36,908 nt of DNA from NCBI GenBank assembly GCA_947452535.1, contig CANGCM010000014.1, forward strand, positions 1-36,908, given 5' to 3'. This document shows, in pieces, positions 9,657-20,176 of the stretch. The position numbers and the translations under genes are program-made. This DNA comes from Burkholderiaceae bacterium. Lineage in GTDB: Bacteria; Pseudomonadota; Gammaproteobacteria; Burkholderiales; Burkholderiaceae. The notes under the pieces are model-generated. The model searched no databases, was not told the DNA's origin, and was given only the letters and a program-made list of their open reading frames with translations. Positions within the stretch are counted from its first letter, which is position 1, and each line of letters begins with the position of its first letter.

Positions 9657-10070
9657 ATGGCCAAACTTAGACACATTGCATTAAATGTTCCCGATCCAGA
9701 AGCGGCAGCTGATTTTTATATGAAGGCATTTGGACTGGAGAGAGTTGGGCAAACAGACTGGGCGAATGCAAAAGGGGTTTATCTCACTGATGGCGTTGTG
9801 AATCTTGCACTCCTGCATTACAAAACTGAAGAAGCCGCAGGCTCCAGAGGAACTCAGTTTTTCGGTATTCATCATCTTGGGTTTTGGGTAGATAACCTCA
9901 AGCAAACAAAGGATGCCATAGAAAAATCAGGTGGAACCTACTGGATGGGTGAGGAGTCTACCGAGGGCGGCTTCTATGAGGTGAAATATCACGACCCTAT
10001 TGGCGTAGTAGTCGACATCACAGAAAATGGTTGGGGTGGCGCGACAAAAGATGTTATGCCGGTGAAATAA
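9657..10070 (+). CDS. VOC-superfamily (glyoxalase/bleomycin-resistance-like) protein
   Basis: A 137-residue protein with one vicinal-oxygen-chelate fold made of two beta-alpha-beta-beta-beta modules: KLRHIALNVPDPEAAADFYMKAFGLERV at the start and FGIHHLGFWVDNLKQTKDAIEKSGG in the middle. Candidate metal ligands are His6, His73 (in HHLGF) and an acidic residue at 120 or 123 (VVVDITE). Members isomerise glyoxal-type adducts, open aromatic rings or bind drugs. The substrate cannot be read from this sequence, and the encoded metal site is only a proposal. The AGGAA ribosome site lies 7 bases before the ATG. Its stop is two bases before the Bug gene start, so the two form an operon and may serve one catabolic task. 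Confidence 0.85.
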   Translation: MAKLRHIALNVPDPEAAADFYMKAFGLERVGQTDWANAKGVYLTDGVVNLALLHYKTEEAAGSRGTQFFGIHHLGFWVDNLKQTKDAIEKSGGTYWMGEESTEGGFYEVKYHDPIGVVVDITENGWGGATKDVMPVK

Positions 10071-10072
10071 AA

Positions 10073-11050
10073 ATGATACGCATTCAATCCCTACTTCGGC
10101 TTAGTTTCCCTGCGCTACTCCTACTGAGTCCCTTCGTTGTCGCAAAAACCCCTTACCCAGATCGACCGGTTAAGATCATCGTGCCATTTGAGGTTGGAGC
10201 TCCAGATGTATTGGCTCGTATTTATGCCAAACAACTAACAAGCCAGACAGGGCAATCCTTTATCGTTGAAAATAAGCCAGGTGCAAATGGCATGATTGGG
10301 GCCGACTTTGTTGCCAAATCAAAAGCAGATGGCTATACATTACTCTTGACCTCCACTTCAATCGTGGTCAATCCAAGCTTCTACAAAAAAACGGCTTACG
10401 ATCTTAAGAAAGATTTAACACCAATCACCAACCTTGGCAATGTAGAGGGACTACTGATTGTTGTAAATCCAAGCCTTCAAGTAAATACCTTGGGTGAATT
10501 TATTGCGTTAGCAAAAAATAACTTAGGTAAATTTTCCTTTAGCTCACCTGGAGCAGGAAATCAATTACATATCGATAGCGAGTTCTTTAATAAGCTCACT
10601 GGCTTAGAAATGACACATATTCCCTATAAAGGAGCAGGACCAGCAGCGGTTGCACTACTGGGAAATCAAGTACAGCTCTTTATTTCTACTCCTCCAGTTG
10701 TACTACCCCATATTCAAAGTGGGAAATTAAAGGCCCTTGCCTATACTGGTCAAAAGAGATTCTCTCTCTTGCCAGATGTCCCCACCACCACGGAAGCAGG
10801 CTTACCTAGCTTTAATGTAGATGGCGGCTGGTTTGGACTGTTTGCGCCAAAAGGAATTCCGCAGGATATTAACCTAGATATTTACATGGAATTTAAAAAA
10901 GCTGCGCAAGATGGAGATACTCGCAATACTATCCTAAACTTAGGCATGGACCCAACAACTCCGAAGCCAGTAGAATTTCAGAATCTAGTTGATAGGGAGA
11001 CGAAGAAATATTCTGACAAAATTCGTCTGATTGAATTGAAGCAAGAATGA
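10073..11050 (+). CDS. Bug/TctC-family periplasmic solute-binding protein
   Basis: Tripartite tricarboxylate transporter (TTT) receptor-type protein, 325 residues. The first 24 residues form a signal peptide (charged start, LLRLSFPALLLLSPFVVA, cleavage after VVA). Then come the family landmarks YPDRPVKIIVPFEVGAPDVLAR, VENKPGANGMIGADFVAKSKADGYTLL, FSSPGAGNQLH and MTHIPYKGAGPAAVALLG, which shape the carboxylate pocket. The ATG at 10073 is chosen over an in-frame start at 10031, because only it puts the signal peptide at the N-terminus. No TctA/TctB membrane genes lie in the window. Orphan Bug proteins are common in Burkholderiales and may share transporters. The ligand is unknown. The gene looks AT-richer than its neighbours. 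Confidence 0.92.
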   Translation: MIRIQSLLRLSFPALLLLSPFVVAKTPYPDRPVKIIVPFEVGAPDVLARIYAKQLTSQTGQSFIVENKPGANGMIGADFVAKSKADGYTLLLTSTSIVVNPSFYKKTAYDLKKDLTPITNLGNVEGLLIVVNPSLQVNTLGEFIALAKNNLGKFSFSSPGAGNQLHIDSEFFNKLTGLEMTHIPYKGAGPAAVALLGNQVQLFISTPPVVLPHIQSGKLKALAYTGQKRFSLLPDVPTTTEAGLPSFNVDGGWFGLFAPKGIPQDINLDIYMEFKKAAQDGDTRNTILNLGMDPTTPKPVEFQNLVDRETKKYSDKIRLIELKQE

Positions 11051-11061
11051 TTGTGATACAG

Positions 11062-11085
11062 GATTTACTAAGCCCTTAGTAAATC
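11062..11085 (+). terminator. Hairpin after the Bug gene
   Basis: Perfect 10-base inverted repeat GATTTACTAA / TTAGTAAATC around a GCCC loop, starting 12 bases after the stop codon. The stem is AT-rich and no clear T-run follows, so it may protect the mRNA 3' end or be a weak terminator. Confidence 0.45.
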
Positions 11086-11186
11086 AGTTAGATTGGCAAC
11101 ATTTGGCATCGAAGTAATATTAAGGACGCTTTCGATAAATTGACTAACATCTCGTTGCCCCAAACTGTTTTTCATTAGATTGATAG

Positions 11187-11205
11187 GCGTTACTTAAAGT
11201 AACGC
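11187..11205. repeat. Near-perfect 19-base palindrome
   Basis: GCGTTACTTAAAGTAACGC reads the same on both strands apart from the central base: 7 to 9 pairs around the centre. No T-run follows on either strand, so it is not a standard terminator. It lies between the Bug gene and the tRNA terminator. A protein-binding site or a mobile-element remnant are both possible. Confidence 0.5.
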
Positions 11206-11214
11206 TCAAAAGAC

Positions 11215-11245
11215 AAAAAACCCCCACTATTTCTAGTGAGGGTTT
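11215..11245 (-). terminator. Terminator of the CAU tRNA gene
   Basis: Twelve-base stem with one mismatch (AAACCCCCACTA at 11218-11229, TAGTGAGGGTTT at 11234-11245) and a 4-base loop. On the minus strand it is followed by TTTTTT. It starts 7 bases beyond the encoded CCA end of the tRNA at 11253. Confidence 0.75.
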
Positions 11246-11252
11246 GCTTTTC

Positions 11253-11329
11253 TGGTGTGCCCACCAGGACTTGAACCTGGGACCAAAGGATTATGAATCC
11301 TCTACTCTAACCAACTGAGCTATAGAATC
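11253..11329 (-). tRNA. tRNA with CAU anticodon (Ile2-like or elongator Met), acceptor stem damaged
   Basis: Minus strand, 77 bases with encoded CCA. D-arm GCTC/GAGT, anticodon loop TTCATAA (anticodon at 11295-11293), T-arm CCAGG/CCTGG and 3' acceptor strand TGGGCAC are all in place. The 5' acceptor strand should read about GTGCCCA, but GATTCTA is found: positions 1, 5 and 7 pair, 4 and 6 are G-T wobbles, and 2 and 3 mismatch. The D-stem also ends in a G-T pair. No promoter-like boxes were seen in the 59 bases up to ligA. The body resembles tRNA-Ile(CAU), whose C34 becomes lysidine, more than elongator Met, but this is from memory. It may be a pseudogene. The initiator tRNA at 25110 is a different type. 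Confidence 0.7.
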
Positions 11330-11388
11330 GCAATTAGCGCCTAATGACTGCATCTGGCCGAAAGTGGTCATTTAGATTGGTAAACGAC

Positions 11389-13413
<2,025 letters not shown>

Positions 13414-14484
13414 TTAACTAAAGAGTCTACTAGCAGTAGAAGAGCCAGCGGGAACGCCACCCTTCTCAAGATTGACATACAAGCCATCGAGATGCTGACG
13501 AATGCTGATCACCGCAGCTTCAGTGAGATTAATACCATTGTCATCTACCAAGCGGCCAGGAGCAGCTTGGGCAATTTCAATACCTTCACCCAGCATGCGC
13601 TCAAAAGCACGCTCATCCTGAGATACCAAGGGTACCTCTAGTAATAGGGTAGCCTGCTTAACAGGCGCATTGGGATCGATTTCTGCGCTAGTAAAGATCA
13701 ATACGCCATTACTAAAGAACTCATAATTACGACCATTACGAGAGAGTCTAAACCCTCTTTTTCGCATGAGCGCATCAAAGTTAGCCCCAGGAGTAGCCTC
13801 ATCAAACAGAACATTAATACTGAGTTGGATATCGCTTTCTGCAGCCATCATATCCAACTCTTTAGCGCTCTCGAGCATGGCATTCACGCTTGGCATATCA
13901 ATCTGGGAGCCCAATGTTTCTGCAAGCGTTTGCGCGCGCGAACAAAAATCAGATAATTCCAAAACACCAATGGGGCCACGACGAGTAGCCAACTGAATCG
14001 CTAATTGCAATTCAGAATAGGTCACTTCAGGACGCAGCGCTTGCCAATCCTCAGCAGCATCGATATCTGCATTTAAGCCTTCACACATCCAACGTGCCGA
14101 TGAGGTCGCAGGCATGTCAGCCCAGGACTTCATGTCATCCAGAATTTCAGAGCCGCTAATACCTTCATCAAATCGCAATGTAATAACACAGTCAATCCGA
14201 GGGTCAATTGAAAAACTTTCTAGAGTAACTGCTGCTGAAATTCCGATACCCCCAAAGGAAGGTTCAGTCCGCTCTTCTACCTCGGAAAAACTTTGCCCAA
14301 AAGAAGGTTCGCGAGCAGAGCGCTCATCAGCGGGATATTCGCTACTCACTTTGGCCTTGCGGCTAGCACGAGCGTATTTGAAATTAATAATAGCTACTGA
14401 TATGAAAATCAGAAAGCCAATAATAGCTAAGGAAAACTGCAAGTCAGACAAACCCAAGGCCGTCATGATTTGCTCTAGATCCAC
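13414..14484 (-). CDS. zipA: Cell division protein ZipA-like (FtsZ-binding C-terminal domain)
   Basis: Bitopic inner-membrane protein that anchors the FtsZ ring. The 356 residues comprise a short periplasmic N-terminus, one transmembrane helix at about 17-34 (FSLAIIGFLIFISVAIINF), a basic patch, a linker of variable sequence, and a C-terminal ZipA-type FtsZ-binding domain at about 215-345 (NVLFDEATPGANFDALM, YEFFSNGVLIFT, LLLEVPLV). Overall similarity to E. coli ZipA is low, so the name rests on layout, C-terminal pattern and the position between smc and ligA. The start is GTG at 14484-14482, directly after the smc TAA, with GGAGG (14497-14493) 8 bases upstream. An internal ATG at codon 7 is less well placed. 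Confidence 0.82.
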   Translation of the reverse strand: MDLEQIMTALGLSDLQFSLAIIGFLIFISVAIINFKYARASRKAKVSSEYPADERSAREPSFGQSFSEVEERTEPSFGGIGISAAVTLESFSIDPRIDCVITLRFDEGISGSEILDDMKSWADMPATSSARWMCEGLNADIDAAEDWQALRPEVTYSELQLAIQLATRRGPIGVLELSDFCSRAQTLAETLGSQIDMPSVNAMLESAKELDMMAAESDIQLSINVLFDEATPGANFDALMRKRGFRLSRNGRNYEFFSNGVLIFTSAEIDPNAPVKQATLLLEVPLVSQDERAFERMLGEGIEIAQAAPGRLVDDNGINLTEAAVISIRQHLDGLYVNLEKGGVPAGSSTASRLFS

Positions 14485-17400
14485 TTAAGCTGCCTCCACC
14501 ATGGATACGGCAGAAGAAATATCTACCGCAACAATTCGAGACACACCCTGCTCTTGCATGGTGACGCCGATGAGTTGATGGGCAATTTCCATGGTGATCT
14601 TGTTATGAGAGATGAATACAAATTGAGTCTTATTAGACATTTTCGAAACCATCTGCGCATAACGTAAAGTGTTCGCATCATCCAATGGAGCATCAACCTC
14701 GTCAAGTAGGCAGAACGGCGCTGGATTGAGGAGGAATAAGGAGAATACTAACGCAATCGCGGTCAAAGCCTTTTCGCCACCAGAGAGTAAATAGATTGAG
14801 CTGTTCTTCTTGCCTGGAGGCTGAGCCATGACTTGTACACCGGCATCCAAGATTTCTTCGCCAGTCATCACCAGCTCTGCATGACCGCCACCAAAGAGCT
14901 CAGGGAATAATTTACCGAAATGAATATTGACTTGATCAAAGGTACCCTGCAAGAGATCACGAGTTTCCGCATCAATCTTTGCAATTGCATCAGTTAATGT
15001 CTGCATTGCTTCAGTCAAATCGGCAGTCTGCGCATCCAAGAACTGCTTGCGCTCACGCGAGCTGGAGAGCTCATCTAAGGCGGCCATATTGACTGGGCCT
15101 AAGGACTGAATCTCAGCATTCAGGCGGTTTACTTCAGTCTGCAATGCTCCTACTTTGAGGTCTGGACTAAAGCTTGCTTCTAAAGAAATTAAATCTGCTT
15201 CAGCATCTGACAACAAGGTTGCAAACTGCTCAAAGTTCAAGCGGGCAGCCTGTTCGCGTAACTGTAGATCAACCACCTTATCACGCATGGGCTGAAGGCT
15301 ACGCTCAATCTGCAATCGCACTTCATCTGCTTCACGCAGTTGATGCAATAAAGCATCCTGTTCGGTGCGGGCATTTGCCAAGGCTGCTTCACGAGCACTG
15401 CGCGCTAACAAGAGATCTTGTAATTTATCTTGAGCCTCTTCATCACTTAGAGTTTCAAGCTCTTGCTCTGAAGTGGCCTGCTTATCCTGAATCTCCATGA
15501 TCTGGACACGAGCGGTACTTTGATCGCGTTGTAAGTCAGTAATCCGTTGCTGCAAGGAGCGAGTGGCAAAGGCTGCCTCTTGGGCAGACATTTCTGCAGA
15601 GCGTAAAGATTCACGGAGAAGATCACGCTCTTGTGTTGCTAACTCTAGTTTTTCCTGAGCAATTGCTAAATTCTCTTGCAATCCTTGCTTAGACTCCTCT
15701 GACTGAACAAGCTCTTCTAAAGACTGCTCATAAGTCTGGGTCAATTGCTCAGTTTGCTGACGTAATTCGCTTAACTCACCTTGAATTTGTTCGGCACGCT
15801 GGCTATATTTTTCTTCAGCTTGAGTTAGCTGCATTCTTTCTACCTCAAAGCCGTGCACTTCCTGAACCGCTTGTTCAGCATAAATACGAGTTTGTTCAGC
15901 AGATTGATGCGCTGCTTGGTAATTGGCAGCGCATTGATCTAGCTCGCCTTGCAACTCACTCTGAATTAATTTCTGGGCACGCAATTGTTTCTCAAGACTC
16001 TCCATCTCCTGAGCACGCGCCAACATACCGGCCTGCTCGGAGTCTGCCGCGTACAACTGCACACCTACACGACTGACTAAATGACCTTGCTGAGTAACGA
16101 AAGCACCGCCAGCAGGTAATTTCTCACGACGATGCAATGCATCTTCCAAGCTATTAGCAATATAGATATTGTCTAACCACTCTTGTAACACCGCAGCTAC
16201 ACGCGGTGCACCCGCACTTTGAACACGAGTTAAAAGAGAAATGAAATCCGCTGGCACAGCAGTATGCGCAGGTGAAATTTCTTCCATCAACAGAATTGCT
16301 AAACGGCTTGGAGGCGCATCATTAGCCAGGGCTAAAGTTTCTTGAACACTCTTTGCCGTGACAGCAGCCAAACGCTCGCGCAATACTGACTCTAGCGCAG
16401 CCTCCCAGCCACTCTCGACCTTAAGCTCTTGCCACAAGCGCTTACTTTCTTTCAAGCCCTTGCTCTCGAGCCATGGGCCAATCTTGCCTTGAGCTTGAAC
16501 GCTAGCTTGCAAAGCGGTTAATGCAGTGAGCTTGGCTTCGGTTTGAGCCAACTCTTGATTAGCTACCTGAATCTGTTGTTGCGCAGTGTTACGAGCCTCA
16601 TCGGCAGCCGGAACACGCTGTTGCGCCTCACCCGCTTTTTGTCTTGCTTCATCCACTTTGCGCTGTGCCATGGCATGACGATCAACCGCCATTTGCAACG
16701 CTTCAGCATCAGGTCTACGCATACCAGCGAGTTCTGCCTCAAGACGGGTATCGCGCCCCTTAAGCTCTTCCACTTGGGTGCTAATAGCCTTAACGCGCTC
16801 ACCCAAACTGGCCAGGCGCTGATCAATCGTAGCCAAGTTCTCACGCGCATTATTCAGTTCCCGTGAATGAACTTGATAGGCGTCCTCACGACTTGGCATT
16901 TGCTCTTGTAGACCAGACAAATCCGATAACAAGGTTTGCTCTTGTTCCGCGGCTGAGCTGAGCTCTTGCTCAGCAGTACGCTGCGCTTGAGCAGCATCCG
17001 TCTCCTGAACAGTCCAACGTTGTAGTTGAGCCTGCAAATCCTGAGTTTGTTGTTGTAAACGCTGACGTGCTTCTTGCACATAACGAATCTGTGACTCGAC
17101 TTGACTCACATCAGAATTAGTTTGGTACAAATCGCCCTGAGCTTGAGAAACCTTGTCTTGTAAAGCGTACTGCTCGGTGCGCATAATTTCTAGTTCAGTT
17201 TCGGCATGACGCATCTTTGCGGTCTGCTCTTCTAAACTCACTTGAGTATCGCGAATGCCATTGGCATGACGCTCTTGCTCTTTACCAGCCTCGGTCTGAC
17301 GCACAAACCAGAGTAACTGCTGTTGAGACTTCATCTCAGTAGAAAGCTCTGCATGGCGCTCAGCGACAGTAGCCTGCCTCTCTAACCGAGTTAACTGCTG

Positions 17401-18006
17401 ATCCAATTCGCGCACAATATCTTCAACACGCACTAAGTTTTCTTTTGTGTCTTCCAGTCGGGAAGCGGTTTCTTTGCGACGCTCTTTATATTTAGAAACG
17501 CCAGCAGCCTCTTCCAAGAAAACACGCAACTCTTCTGGCTTTGCTTCCAAGATACGGTTGATGGTGCCCTGCCCGATGATGGCGTAGCCTCTTGGCCCCA
17601 TTCCCGTGCCCAAGAAAATATCTTGAATATCTTTTCGGCGCACCACTTGATTATTGACGTAATAACTAGAGTTGCCGTCACGCGTTAAAACCCGTTTCAC
17701 GCCTAACTCGGTAAATGCACTCCACTGCCCTTGAGCACGACCATCTGAGTTATCAAAAATCAGCTCAACGCTCGCACGGCCAGAGGGTTTGCGTAAACCA
17801 GAGCCATTGAAAATCACGTCTTGCATGGATTCGCCACGCAATTCGCTAGCGCGAGATTCGCCTAAAACCCAACGTACAGCGTCAATAATGTTCGACTTTC
17901 CGCAACCGTTAGGGCCCACAACACCGATCAATTGACCTGGCATTTCAAAATGGGTTGGATCGACGAATGACTTAAAGCCGGAAAGTTTGATGGATTTCAG
18001 TTGCAC
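14485..18006 (-). CDS. smc: Chromosome segregation protein SMC
   Basis: Condensin ATPase that organises and helps segregate the chromosome. The 1173-residue protein begins with the ATPase N-lobe (MQLKSIKLSGFKSFVDP; Walker A GPNGCGKSN at 31-39). A long first coiled coil runs from about 170 to 490, and a hinge from about 500 to 640 (GPWLESKGLKESKRLW, AVLQEWLDNIYIA). A second coiled coil runs to about 1000. The C-lobe has the signature YLLSGGEKALTAIAL and Walker B PFCLLDEVDAPLDD. The coils are very rich in Gln, Glu and Ala. It is the first gene of smc-zipA-ligA and divergent from dapD. ScpA/ScpB partners are not in the window. Confidence 0.97.
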   Translation of the reverse strand: MQLKSIKLSGFKSFVDPTHFEMPGQLIGVVGPNGCGKSNIIDAVRWVLGESRASELRGESMQDVIFNGSGLRKPSGRASVELIFDNSDGRAQGQWSAFTELGVKRVLTRDGNSSYYVNNQVVRRKDIQDIFLGTGMGPRGYAIIGQGTINRILEAKPEELRVFLEEAAGVSKYKERRKETASRLEDTKENLVRVEDIVRELDQQLTRLERQATVAERHAELSTEMKSQQQLLWFVRQTEAGKEQERHANGIRDTQVSLEEQTAKMRHAETELEIMRTEQYALQDKVSQAQGDLYQTNSDVSQVESQIRYVQEARQRLQQQTQDLQAQLQRWTVQETDAAQAQRTAEQELSSAAEQEQTLLSDLSGLQEQMPSREDAYQVHSRELNNARENLATIDQRLASLGERVKAISTQVEELKGRDTRLEAELAGMRRPDAEALQMAVDRHAMAQRKVDEARQKAGEAQQRVPAADEARNTAQQQIQVANQELAQTEAKLTALTALQASVQAQGKIGPWLESKGLKESKRLWQELKVESGWEAALESVLRERLAAVTAKSVQETLALANDAPPSRLAILLMEEISPAHTAVPADFISLLTRVQSAGAPRVAAVLQEWLDNIYIANSLEDALHRREKLPAGGAFVTQQGHLVSRVGVQLYAADSEQAGMLARAQEMESLEKQLRAQKLIQSELQGELDQCAANYQAAHQSAEQTRIYAEQAVQEVHGFEVERMQLTQAEEKYSQRAEQIQGELSELRQQTEQLTQTYEQSLEELVQSEESKQGLQENLAIAQEKLELATQERDLLRESLRSAEMSAQEAAFATRSLQQRITDLQRDQSTARVQIMEIQDKQATSEQELETLSDEEAQDKLQDLLLARSAREAALANARTEQDALLHQLREADEVRLQIERSLQPMRDKVVDLQLREQAARLNFEQFATLLSDAEADLISLEASFSPDLKVGALQTEVNRLNAEIQSLGPVNMAALDELSSSRERKQFLDAQTADLTEAMQTLTDAIAKIDAETRDLLQGTFDQVNIHFGKLFPELFGGGHAELVMTGEEILDAGVQVMAQPPGKKNSSIYLLSGGEKALTAIALVFSLFLLNPAPFCLLDEVDAPLDDANTLRYAQMVSKMSNKTQFVFISHNKITMEIAHQLIGVTMQEQGVSRIVAVDISSAVSMVEAA

Positions 18007-18117
18007 GGCGTACTTTGCAGGGAAAAAAGGGGTTCAAATAAGAGGGTATAAATTATTACAAAACTGTGAAGATGATAGCAAGCTTGGGGCTTACCGCACG
18101 GGTTTTTGCCTCACCGA

Positions 18118-18152
18118 TATAATGAAGAATCTACATCCCGGGGTAAAACCCC
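18118..18152 (+). promoter_or_regulatory. Candidate dapD promoter -10 box and leader hairpin
   Basis: A perfect TATAAT (18118-18123) stands 57 bases before the dapD ATG, but no good -35 lies 16-18 bases upstream. The leader contains a small hairpin GGGGT / ACCCC (18140-18144 and 18148-18152) with a 3-base loop and no T-run. No riboswitch was recognised; the lysine riboswitch consensus was not found. Confidence 0.4.
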
Positions 18153-18180
18153 TTAACAATCTGATAGTTAACTAAAAAGT

Positions 18181-19008
18181 ATGAGCCAATCACCACAAAG
18201 CATCATCGAACAAGCATGGGAAAACCGCACAAACCTCTCTCCTGATGCCGTTTCAGGGGAAATCCGCAATGCCGTGAATGCCGTCCTCGAGGGCCTCAAT
18301 ACTGGCACTATTCGCGTAGCGGAACGCCGTAGCGTCGGTCAATGGGAAGTCAATCAATGGGTAAAAAAGGCAGTTTTGCTGTCTTTTCGCCTAGAAGACA
18401 ATAAACCCATGAGTGCTGGGGGGTATACCCAGTTCTATGACAAGGTACCTAGCAAGTTTGAAAACTACACAGCAGAAGACTTCGCCAACGGCGGTTTTCG
18501 CGTAGTTCCACCAGCAATGGCTCGTCGTGGCTCATTTATCGGCAAAAATGCTATTTTGATGCCCTCTTACGTCAATATTGGTGCTTATGTGGGCGAAGGC
18601 ACCATGGTTGACACTTGGGCAACTGTGGGGTCATGCGCTCAGATCGGCAAAAACGTACACCTTTCTGGTGGCGTTGGTATTGGCGGTGTTTTAGAGCCAA
18701 TTCAGGCTGGCCCAGTCATTATTGAAGATAACTGCTTTATTGGCGCCCGCTCTGAGGTAGTTGAAGGCGTCATTATTGAAGAAAATGCGGTTCTCTCCAT
18801 GGGCGTATACATTGGTCAAAGCACCAAGATATACGACCGCGAAACTGGTGAAATTCATTACGGTCGTGTACCGGCAGGTTCAGTTGTGGTTCCAGGCTCC
18901 CTTCCTTCTGCTTGCGGTAAGTACAGCCTCTACGCTGCCATTATTGTTAAGAAGGTAGATGCTCAAACTAGAGCCAAGACTGCGATCAACGAACTCTTGC
19001 GCGATTAA
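18181..19008 (+). CDS. dapD: 2,3,4,5-tetrahydropyridine-2,6-dicarboxylate N-succinyltransferase
   Basis: Transfers succinyl from succinyl-CoA to tetrahydrodipicolinate in the succinylase branch of diaminopimelate/lysine synthesis. The 275-residue protein has an N-terminal helical domain ([19 protein letters not shown]) and a left-handed beta-helix of hexapeptide repeats at about 110-240. Within it are [29 protein letters not shown] and [29 protein letters not shown], both diagnostic. The C-terminus is basic. No clear Shine-Dalgarno sequence precedes the ATG. dapE follows after 9 bases, catalysing a later step of the same branch. Confidence 0.97.
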   Translation: MSQSPQSIIEQAWENRTNLSPDAVSGEIRNAVNAVLEGLNTGTIRVAERRSVGQWEVNQWVKKAVLLSFRLEDNKPMSAGGYTQFYDKVPSKFENYTAEDFANGGFRVVPPAMARRGSFIGKNAILMPSYVNIGAYVGEGTMVDTWATVGSCAQIGKNVHLSGGVGIGGVLEPIQAGPVIIEDNCFIGARSEVVEGVIIEENAVLSMGVYIGQSTKIYDRETGEIHYGRVPAGSVVVPGSLPSACGKYSLYAAIIVKKVDAQTRAKTAINELLRD

Positions 19009-19017
19009 GCTAAATCC

Positions 19018-20169
19018 ATGAGCGCTACCCTTGAGCTAACTGAAGCACTCATCGCCTGTCGGTCGGTAACTCCAGCCGATGGCGGTTGTCAGGAGCTCAT
19101 TGCCAAACGCCTTCAAGCAATAGGCTTTCATACTGAGAGCGTTGTTAGCGGTCCTGAGAGTTTCCAAGTCACCAATCTATGGGCCATCAAAAAAGGCACG
19201 GCAGGCGATCAAGGCGAAGTCTTGATGTTTGCTGGCCATACTGATGTTGTGCCCACCGGCCCCTTAGAGAAATGGACCAGCGATCCATTCGTACCAACCA
19301 TTCGCGATGGCATGCTGTATGGTCGCGGCGCTGCGGATATGAAAACTTCTCTAGCGGGATTTGTGGTGGCTACAGAAGAATTCGTTGTAACCCATCCCGA
19401 TCACAAAGGCTCGATTGCCTTTTTGATTACGAGTGACGAGGAAGGTCCCGCGAACGATGGCACCGTCATTATGTGCGAGCGTTTACAAAAGCAGGGTCAA
19501 CGCTTGGATTACTGCGTCATTGGTGAGCCAACTTCAGTTGATCAACTCGGTGACATGATTAAAAATGGTCGTCGCGGCTCGCTCTCTGGCAAGCTTCGAG
19601 TTAAAGGCATTCAGGCGCATATCGCCTACCCTCATCTTGGCAAAAATCCAATCCATATTTCAGCGCCAGCTATTCAGGTGCTAGTAGAAACTGAATGGGA
19701 CAAGGGCAATCAATATTTTCAGCCAACCAGTTTTCAGATCTCCAATATTCATGCGGGTACTGGCGCTAATAATGTCATTCCCGGAGAGCTAACAATGGAT
19801 TTCAATTTCCGCTTCTCTACCGAGAGCAAGCCAGAGGAGTTGCGTAGCCGCTTAGAGGGCGTCCTAAGCTCCGCTGGTCTCGACTTTGAAATTGATTGGG
19901 TCTTAGGTGGAAGCCCATTTATCACTGGCGACGGTGCCCTAGCTGGCGCCCTACGCAAGTCTATTCAAGCTGAAACCAACATCCTTACAGAGCTCTCTAC
20001 AACCGGCGGCACCAGTGATGGCCGCTTTATTGCTAGGATCTGCAAAGAAGTGGTCGAGTTTGGCCCGCTCAATGCGACCAGCCATAAAATTGATGAGTGC
20101 GTTATTGTTGATGATGTTGTACCGCTGAAAAATATCTATCGCAAAACACTCGAGCAACTCATTGCTTAA
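19018..20169 (+). CDS. dapE: Succinyl-diaminopimelate desuccinylase
   Basis: Zinc M20 metallopeptidase that hydrolyses N-succinyl-LL-diaminopimelate to LL-DAP and succinate. The 383-residue protein has metal ligand His74 in GHTDVVPTG, bridging Asp107 in GRGAADMK, general base Glu141 with Glu142 in SDEEGPA, a further acid in VIGEPTS, and a C-terminal ligand in NATSHKIDE. The lid/dimerisation domain lies at about 180-290 ([30 protein letters not shown]). It belongs to the dapD-dapE-prmB operon. Confidence 0.97.
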   Translation: MSATLELTEALIACRSVTPADGGCQELIAKRLQAIGFHTESVVSGPESFQVTNLWAIKKGTAGDQGEVLMFAGHTDVVPTGPLEKWTSDPFVPTIRDGMLYGRGAADMKTSLAGFVVATEEFVVTHPDHKGSIAFLITSDEEGPANDGTVIMCERLQKQGQRLDYCVIGEPTSVDQLGDMIKNGRRGSLSGKLRVKGIQAHIAYPHLGKNPIHISAPAIQVLVETEWDKGNQYFQPTSFQISNIHAGTGANNVIPGELTMDFNFRFSTESKPEELRSRLEGVLSSAGLDFEIDWVLGGSPFITGDGALAGALRKSIQAETNILTELSTTGGTSDGRFIARICKEVVEFGPLNATSHKIDECVIVDDVVPLKNIYRKTLEQLIA

Positions 20170-20176
20170 GACTACG

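Larger units (their letters stand above)
9343..11329. other. tRNA-flanked islet (two genes between direct repeats)
   Basis: About 2 kb between glnD and ligA that sits just downstream of the 3' end of a tRNA gene (11253-11329, minus) and ends in a same-direction partial copy of that tRNA's 3' part (9343-9387). This is the arrangement left when elements integrate at tRNA 3' ends. It carries a VOC-family gene and a Bug-type binding protein gene and no integrase. Four sequence lines of the Bug gene counted by hand (starting 10201, 10381, 10501, 10621) have 26, 22, 21 and 30 G+C in 60, and the upstream line at 9481 has 17. Single lines from glnD, dapE and lysS have 33, 30 and 32. An acquired origin is inference. 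Confidence 0.5.

Noticed and set aside
10031..10072. Longer Bug protein starting at 10031
   Set aside because: It would overlap the VOC gene and place 14 polar residues before an otherwise perfect signal peptide.
16543..16866. Open frames opposite smc and other long genes (for example 8679-9074 minus, 12122-12526 plus, 31028-31408 plus)
   Set aside because: They lie wholly inside strongly supported genes, show no family motifs and have the composition expected of antisense shadows.
18140..18152. Riboswitch or attenuator in the dapD leader
   Set aside because: Only a 5-base hairpin without T-run is visible and the leader is too short for a lysine riboswitch.
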